Shown here: piece after piece, positions 18,200 to 23,664 of the stretch
How positions within the stretch are numbered: the stretch's first letter is position 1
Layout of the letters: each line of letters opens with the position of its first letter
Origin: Priapulus caudatus
Taxonomy: Eukaryota; Priapulida; Priapulimorpha; Priapulimorphida; Priapulidae
Length of the DNA: 23,664 nt
Assembly (NCBI RefSeq): GCF_000485595.1
Contig: NW_014577216.1
Span: 362,129-385,792, forward strand
Direction of reading: 5' to 3'
Made by a program: the position numbers and the translations under genes
The notes under the pieces: model-generated
What the model was told of the DNA's origin: nothing
The model's input: the letters and a program-made list of their open reading frames with translations, nothing else
Databases searched by the model: none

Positions 18200-18560
18200 C
18201 GATGTCCGTGCGTGCGTGCGTGCGGGGCGTCGTAGTCCTCCGTCAACAGTTGGGGCACAAATCTTAAAACTGCTCGACGTGACGTCACAGATATTCGGGG
18301 AACGTTGGGGGGGATCGTCAAAACGAGTTGGATGTCCAGCTGGGGGTCAAAGGTCAAGAGGTGTAAAAGAAGGGGGCACATTCCTCCTTAACTTAAGGTA
18401 TAGGGAGGAAGATGCAGAATTGCGGCACACAAATTAAACGGCTCGACCTAGGCTCCGTGATAGTCGTGTATAGGCATCATGGTAGGAAAAGCGCATCACT
18501 TGTGGGCCGAAATTGAGGTCACAGGTCAAAGGTCAATGGTCAGCAGGGGCAGATTTGCAG
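18200..18560 (+). repeat. Two degenerate ~180 bp repeats with AGGTCA half-sites
   Basis: Unit 1 (about 18240-18385) has GGCACAAATCTTAAAACTGC, TCGACGTGACGTCACAG and GGGGGTCAAAGGTCAAG. Unit 2 (about 18405-18560) has GGCACACAAATTAAACGGC, TCGACCTAGGCTCCGTGATA and AGGTCACAGGTCAAAGG. The order of blocks is the same though identity is modest. A (GTGC)n tract is at 18207-18224. Confidence 0.5.
18516..18542 (+). promoter_or_regulatory. Four nuclear-receptor-like half-sites with 1-base spacing (DR1 series)
   Basis: AGGTCA at 18516, 18523 and 18530, and TGGTCA at 18537, each separated by one base. A direct repeat of AGGTCA with one-base spacing (DR1) is the established site type for RXR/HNF4-class receptors. 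A second DR1 (GGGTCA, A, AGGTCA) is at 18344-18356. The pattern is explicit, but the sites lie in repeat-derived DNA with no adjacent gene identified, so regulatory function is conjecture. Confidence 0.35.
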
Positions 18561-18893
18561 ACATTTTCTGAGGACATGGTTGACGAGCAATTGAAAAACT
18601 TTTTTTTTTTCAGCGGTGCCCCTAGCATTTTTTTATGGTATTATTGAAAAGGACAAAGACATGTACGCTTCTGCTGACAATGCGAAGAGTAAGTGTGCGA
18701 GATAACTTTGACTCCTAACGAGAGGTAAACAATGGATTTGTTTACTGTCTGTTAGAAAGACTTATGACTGACTGGGGTTTGAGGCTAGTAGAATCTAACA
18801 TGCTGGTATGTATGAAGGCTTACAATGGTCACAGTGAAATTTCAAAAGTTAATTTGGTTAAGAAGGTTTATCTCCTAAAATGCGTATAATTGT

Positions 18894-19271
18894 CTATGGG
18901 CAATTCTGTACTGTCAGTATGTTTACATGTAACGTATGCCACTGCAGTGGCCACTGCCAGTGCATGTGGATGTGTACTGGTGTAGTTTTACCTGCGTTAT
19001 TTGTTACAGGTGGCAGCTCTCTATTGCAGGGCCTGTAGGCTTGCGTAGGTAAATGGATGAGTGCTTTACGGCGTATTCTGTCTGCAAATAGGTTTGTTGG
19101 CTTACTCATGTTACGATGGGAGCTTCCATCTTTAATGCTGAAGACAGCCTTAAACGTGCGCGCCATCTCGTGGCAACTTTCATAAGGCGATCCCAACGAA
19201 CATTCCTTGTGAGAAGGTTCGCTGATAGCATTCCCTGTGCATTCCACTGTTTCGGCGTGTATGTGAAACAC
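18894..19271 (-). CDS. Longest open frame of the single-copy region, uncertain
   Basis: The frame is open for about 125 codons on the minus strand with GTG first. An in-frame ATG in a fair context (GAGATGG) near 19166 would give about 90 residues beginning MARTFKAVFSIKDGSSHRNM. A splice-donor-like GCAG|GTAAAA occurs in the frame near 18993, after which the residues become His/Trp-rich from a palindromic stretch (CCACTGCAGTGGCCACTG). No domain is recognised and it is not hAT transposase-like, although it lies inside the hAT-like insertion. It may be a decayed exon or chance. Confidence 0.2.
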   Translation of the reverse strand: MFHIHAETVECTGNAISEPSHKECSLGSPYESCHEMARTFKAVFSIKDGSSHRNMSKPTNLFADRIRRKALIHLPTQAYRPCNRELPPVTNNAGKTTPVHIHMHWQWPLQWHTLHVNILTVQNCP

Positions 19272-19515
19272 ATTTGGACTAACTAGGGTTTACTAGAATC
19301 GCCAGCGCACTGCTACCACAGAGTCAGCCCGCAGTAGACGTTAGATGAGCGCTGTCGCTCCGCGGCACTTGTTTATTTTATAAATTCCAGTAGTTTTGAG
19401 TACTTTTCCAGGACAATTCCGCAGTATAAAACACAATTATTTTAAAAATTCCAAGAGTTTAACAAGCGAGTCGTAATCAAAATTTCAAGGACATTTCCAT
19501 GCCCGTGCGGACCCT

Positions 19516-19650
19516 GGTTACCACATGTGATTCGGTTCTTGATTCAAAACAGTTACGTTAAGAGAATCTAAAGGAGTTCGATTCAAAGCTCAGTAGGTTA
19601 CCACATGTGATCGGTTCTCGATCAAGCAGTTACGTTACAAGGTGGATAAA
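19516..19650. repeat. ~80 bp minisatellite, right part
   Basis: The array resumes at GGTTACCACATGTGAT and runs for about 1.7 units: CAGTTACGTTA recurs at 19550 and 19627, and AAAGGAGTTCGATTCAAAGC lies between. The sequence is the same as the array ending at 16301, which supports the view that 16302-19516 is an insertion into a once continuous array. Confidence 0.8.
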
Positions 19651-21224
19651 ATGGTTCTAATAGCATCAGAAGCTGAACTCTGATATATCTATATTATACA
19701 CTCCTGATATTATCACATGCTTTAGTCTTGCTCCTCGAGATCTGTAATAATTGCATCACAGAAAGTGTCCATTGAGTAGCAATGATTTTAGATTAACACT
19801 GTACTGCACCAGATTATTACCTCTATAGACATCCAGGGTCTTTTTACCTCTTGTTTGCTTTCAGTCGAGTCACAGATAGACAAAAAGCCTACCGACGCTT
19901 TTCATCGCAGAATGTGTCCCTCGTGTATATGGAGACGAATCTTTGCGCAGCTGCTTCATGTGGATTAGCCGATTAACTTCAAGACTTCGTTTTTTTATCA
20001 ACTAATGAACAGTGAGTGGATACTAAAGCTCCATGGCTAAACAATGTCGTTGCAATACCACCAACGTTTAACTGAACGTTAAGTACAAAAAATTGAAACG
20101 ATGGCAGTATATATGTACCCAAGTTATATGCAGCAAGTGGCAGATCTATGTGAATTTTCAACTGAAACCTAGTGAGTTAATGTTGCAATGTTCTGCAGTA
20201 AGAAATGTCTGTGAGTGTGGGTGCATGTGTGCGTTTGTGCGTGTGTGCGTGTGTGCGATGTGCGTTGTGAGGGTAAATGTAACTCAGAGTTCTCCAGGGC
20301 AAGTGTGAACACTGACAACTGCAAATGATATTTTCCGGATAAGGCTGCCGGTTATGTTAAGCAGGTAAACATGGCAGACCACGTTTGTACCGTGATGTTA
20401 AGAAAACGCTCATGGGAAGAGGCTGCGAACTTCTAGGAAGTAGAATGCGTGTAAGGTCTCCTCGAAAACTCAGAAACAAAGGTAATGTGGTGAAATTGAT
20501 CGACGCCCCTGTCAATATGCTAGGTTACTTTTAATTCACTATCAACTTCACAACATATTTTATATACATCAAGAGTACACTAATAGATGACGAGTATGAA
20601 CACCGTTTACCCAGCGTTTTGCATAGTTTTCCAACTTGTAACATATTCTAATGCAATATGTGATATAAAAAATATTCCAAACTTTACCTTGTTTTCGTCT
20701 ATGATTCCCTTAATCATTATGACACACCAATTTCACCTGAAAATCGTAATGTTGTTCTTCAAAAAAAGTTCTTTGAACTACGACCCGGGTTTTCACACAG
20801 TTTTCGCAAAACTTCGGCATGTATTCGGCTCAAGGTTGATAATGCGGCGCAGGCACAGGTTGTAATTACGGGACACTGGGGCTGTTGTGATATTAGCACA
20901 AGTAAAGCACTTGTTACGTCCTTATCCTCAGGAACACGATGGAAAACAACAGCTAAAATCAGCTGCTAGCTCGCGTGAGCAACACATTTTATTTTTAGCA
21001 CGCTGGAAACGCTACACGCCTGAATACAATTCGATGCCATAATAACTCCAACAGCCCCCAGGTTCCGTCATAGAACAGGATAGAACACTAATCCCATAAG
21101 TAAACTTGCGCCGAACACCTACTATATCTTATTACTCCTGTTGTTTAGTTTATGACTCAACACATCCTGCAATGTTGTGTTTGTATAAACTTTGACGTAG
21201 CCATGATTCTTTTTCTCAATCAAG
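19651..21224. other. Unassigned stretch with one G/T microsatellite
   Basis: A GTGCGTGTGT-type microsatellite occupies 20208-20270. The ATG frame at 20587-20865 (92 codons, hydrophobic-rich) has no flanking signals and no recognised domain. No RNA gene or inverted repeat was noticed. Confidence 0.4.
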
Positions 21225-21438
21225 GTTCCTATTACTGATGGAATGGTGCGAAGCATTGGATATGCATGGCAGGGTTTATAAGAGGCTACCACAGGCAGAA
21301 TATACAGAGAATAATCAGAAACTCCGAGTTTTCATAGGACGATGTCGAGGTGATCAGCCACATTGTTCGGCAGCATTACGGCCAATTACTGGGCATTCAA
21401 AGATGCACAATATTTGTCTTCAAGGAATTGGTGTCTAG
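21225..21438 (+). CDS. Possible terminal exon, uncertain
   Basis: A pyrimidine-rich acceptor-like tract (TTCTTTTTCTCAATCAAG) ends at 21224. From there an open frame runs to TAG at 21438. It contains ATG at 21238 and reads MEWCEALDMHGRVYKRLPQA, then a mixed hydrophilic sequence with Cys at several positions. The composition is protein-like and stops are absent for 71 codons, but the length is within chance and no family is recognised. No upstream exon could be linked. Confidence 0.2.
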
Positions 21439-22842
21439 TTATATGCATTAGCACGTGCTTACTATTTATGAAATGCATTCAATATTATACAAAAGGAACC
21501 AACATGTTTACAAAAATGGGCATAACAAATTCATATTGTCCTGGAAAGCGACATAAATACACCCCATTTAATAGACTCTAGTCCAGATTTCGAATAGTCG
21601 TAGAGTAAATTAACAAAAAAAAATTTCTCCGGCATATGAATGTATATTGACATGGTTTACGCACATCACATTGCACATATAAACGTCTCCAAGTGCTTGG
21701 CAATTGCTGTTAGTCTATCTACGTTTAGACCTGTGCGGATGTAATCTGCTTATCATGCGCTTTTATTCTTGGAGATGCCTATTATGTATATTATTGTAAA
21801 GTATATGCATCCTATATACACAAAAATTATGCGCCTACTTTCTACATACTGTTTTTATGCATACGTTGATTCTATGTACATAGCTTATAGCGAAGTCTAT
21901 AGTAACACGTTTGCTCTATAATAACTTTTTATTGACAATTTGAATGTAACCTCTTGAAATTTATAATTTTTATTCTGGACATCATGTCAAGTGTCATGTA
22001 AAAAAATGGTCCTATCTCCATTTTTGAAGAAGTTAAGGAAAGGCTGAACCTCTTAAAAGTCAAGTCGTCATCAGAGAATTACGGCGATTTTTTTGGTCAT
22101 GTAAGAATGCGCTATTATTATGCCTGCCTTATGTTGCAAAAAGTAAAAAAGCAATAGTACACGCTTTACTGGGGTCTACATCGGCCTACGTTCGACAGAG
22201 TGTGGCCTTATTGCTCCAGACCCTGACGCACGTTGGGCCTATCATCAATAACCCTACCTGTTGGTGTTTCAAACGTTTAGTGTAATAACGGCTGGTGATA
22301 CAAACCGAAAACTACATCGGACTTTTGTAAAGTTTAAAAAGGCATAATCCATTTTTATTTTTTGAGGTGAACGAAATCGTCTGGTGTACGACTGTGAGCA
22401 CGCAGTTCTGACCCTGAGCACTTAAACAGCTATACACAGTCCTTCTATTATGAAGAAAGTAACTGTCTGTAGTAAACAAAATCAACTTTGGAATGGCAAA
22501 AAAACTCCGGCAGATATACAACATAAACACAAGCATAAAATAATGGTTACTAGAATCGGCAATTTGAAATGTAAATTGTAAGGATAAATAGTTTCTCGAT
22601 CAGGGAATAAATACAATGTTATAAGCACCTAAAACCTTTAGGTTAGGTTGCCATAGTGAATTGGATGAAATAACTTTTGATTCTTAATTACTATTTATCT
22701 CCACTGGTGCAGCAACAATAAAGAAGTTAACCAATTCCCTAAGTTCTTATATTCCTTGAATCCATTTCTGAATTACATCGTCTCTTCGGAGTGTCCTTGA
22801 GATTTGCCACCCCAATGGTACATCACGGCTAAATAACCTACC
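21439..22842. other. AT-rich unassigned stretch, nothing recognised
   Basis: High A+T with many short frames only (longest 72-74 codons on either strand). No microsatellite longer than about 20 bases, no inverted repeat and no RNA gene was noticed. Confidence 0.4.
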
Positions 22843-22930
22843 CAGTAAGGGTCCGTTCAACAATTATCAAATTTCCACCAAGTGTACAAAGAGTACACTT
22901 TTCGGAGACCCCCCCTTCCCCCCTACAAAT
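22843..22930. mobile_element. End fragment of a palindromic MITE-like element
   Basis: GTAAGGGTCCGTTCAACAATTA followed by a small palindrome (GTGTACAAAGAGTACAC) and then a C-rich run (GACCCCCCTTCCCCCC). An end of the form AAGGGTCCGTTCAAAAATTA with G- or C-runs inside is a pattern I associate with short palindromic MITEs in animals. The opposite end is not visible, so this is a fragment at best. Confidence 0.35.
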
Positions 22931-22987
22931 GTTTGATTTTTTTCGAACACTATTCTTCATAGAAATACATGTACAAGAATTAGCATG

Positions 22988-23053
22988 CAGCCCTGTTATA
23001 ACCGAGCATCAGATATAACAAAATCTTTGATATAACAGAATGAAATTTTCCTG
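22988..23053. mobile_element. Tigger/pogo-like terminal fragment
   Basis: CAGCCCTGTTATAACCGAGC, then AGATATAACAAAATC and TTGATATAACAGAATG. Repeated ATATAAC/GTTATAAC blocks near a CAG tip resemble the ends of Tigger-type (pogo) elements in invertebrates. The tip is imperfect, and no second end or transposase was found. Confidence 0.35.
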
Positions 23054-23299
23054 GCACAAGAGAGGTGGATAAGACAGATCAAAATTATTAACTACTAGCT
23101 TTATAATAAATAAGGTTCGGAGTATACTATATAAGTAATCGGGTTCTTGTGGACAATACATCCTCGTTGATGGAGGATTCTCAAACAATTGATGCCAGGT
23201 CACAGCGGCGGACTTAAGAACTATTGCCGCCATTGTGCCGGTTGTTCACTACTGCACTTGCGGTGCTAAGCTAGCTAGCCGTGTTCCGTTCATTCAGAC

Positions 23300-23365
23300 G
23301 GGCCGCCGTGGCGGGGCGTGGCCCGCCGGGGATTTGCGGTCACGGCGTGAGAGCCCGGCAGCATA
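23300..23365 (+). repeat. Possible tRNA-derived SINE head
   Basis: CCGTGGCGGGGCGTGG (23305-23320) resembles an A box region (TGGCNNAGTGG) and, 23 bases on, GGATTTGCGGTCACGGCGTG followed by AGAGCCCGGC resembles a degenerate B box (GGTTCGAGNCC). Spacing fits a tRNA-like head. It is too degenerate to be a functional tRNA. A SINE body might continue to about 23500, but no poly-A or simple-repeat tail was seen. Confidence 0.3.
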
Positions 23366-23544
23366 ACTGACCAGTGGGGCGCGCGGCCGTCGGGAAATGG
23401 ATTCGACATTTTCGGCAATAGCTGAAAGCGTTTAATCGCTGAGCATCTGACACCATCGCTCCGGCCAGCGTAGCGGTTGTGTACGCTGTATATATGTTGA
23501 TAACGTGTGAACGACGCGCCTAACACCGTAGTACAAGCACGCCA

Positions 23545-23664
23545 CCAACCTGGTAACCCCATCGGGATAAAACTTGCCTGTATCCCTAGTTGGTAACTTA
23601 TCTTGTAAGCATCACGCAGCAACTTTACCTGGTAACTTTGCCTAGTTGGTAAGCCCATATTAGT
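23545..23664. repeat. Short GGTAAC-containing direct repeats at window edge
   Basis: CCTGGTAAC occurs at 23549 and 23628, and CCTAGTTGGTAA at 23586 and 23641, giving an interspersed ~40 bp pattern that continues past the window edge. A minus-strand frame of 122 codons (23290-23658) runs through here and through the SINE-like head, and is unlikely to be a gene. Confidence 0.35.

Larger units (their letters stand above)
16302..19516. mobile_element. ~3.2 kb hAT-like non-autonomous insertion
   Basis: Left end CAAGGGTCCAATACAG, followed by TTCAAGGAG, CAGGACATTTCAAGGACAA. The right end on the other strand reads CAGGGTCCGCACGGGCATGG then AAATGTCCTTG. Both resemble the CAGGGTTCGTACRG ends with TTCAAGGACTTT or CATGGAAA subterminal repeats that I associate with animal hAT families. 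The insertion splits an ~80 bp minisatellite: GGTACC lies at the left junction, GGTTACC at the right, and the array continues with ACATGTGAT. No hAT transposase motifs were found. Long age, or gain of other repeats (16985-17960 and 18200-18560), would explain the size. The family assignment rests on pattern memory only. Confidence 0.5.

Noticed and set aside
23290-23658. 122-codon minus-strand frame as a gene
   Set aside because: It overlaps the tRNA-like SINE head and short direct repeats and shows no recognisable domain.

Overview
The window looks like repeat-rich, non-coding nuclear DNA from a metazoan, probably an invertebrate. The reasons are TTAGGG-type telomere-like repeats, CA and CACG microsatellites, several non-autonomous DNA-transposon ends of kinds common in animal genomes (hAT-like, Tigger/pogo-like, short palindromic MITEs), one possible tRNA-derived SINE head, and no bacterial gene organisation. 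No protein-coding gene, rRNA or tRNA gene could be identified with confidence. The open frames are short, often lack an ATG, and many are low-complexity translations of microsatellites. The species cannot be named from this sequence.

Layout. 1-1064: AT microsatellites and unassigned DNA. 1065-6553 (copy A) and 6692-11777 (copy B): a direct tandem duplication of a 5.1-5.5 kb unit. The copies differ almost entirely by scattered 1-3 base indels, and both start at a (TA)n tract. A 138 bp spacer separates them. Each unit holds, in order, a 270 bp TIR element with telomere-like repeats, a second such element, a truncated third, an unrelated 137 bp TIR element that also carries CCCTAA-type repeats, a spacer with a strong palindrome, an inverted fourth member of the first family, a T-run/GC minisatellite, a CA microsatellite, a CACG-type minisatellite, and a GC-rich tail.

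11778-23664 is single-copy relative to the unit. It contains a 949 bp TIR element built around an inverted purine/pyrimidine minisatellite (12147-13095); a degenerate ~51 bp minisatellite (14175-14490); an ~80 bp minisatellite interrupted by a ~3.2 kb hAT-like insertion (16302-19516), which itself carries a nested ~1 kb TIR element (16985-17960) and a degenerate repeat with runs of AGGTCA half-sites; then a long AT-rich stretch with isolated open frames; and at the right edge fragments of a MITE, a Tigger-like element and a SINE-like head.

Together this is an accessory, transposon-layered region. The most unusual content is the family of short TIR elements that carry telomere-type arrays inside them, with recurrent TA-CTA-GG-like flanking direct repeats. 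The indel-rich difference between copies A and B suggests either real tandem amplification with decay or uncorrected long-read error or false duplication, so reading frames in the duplicated part are unreliable.
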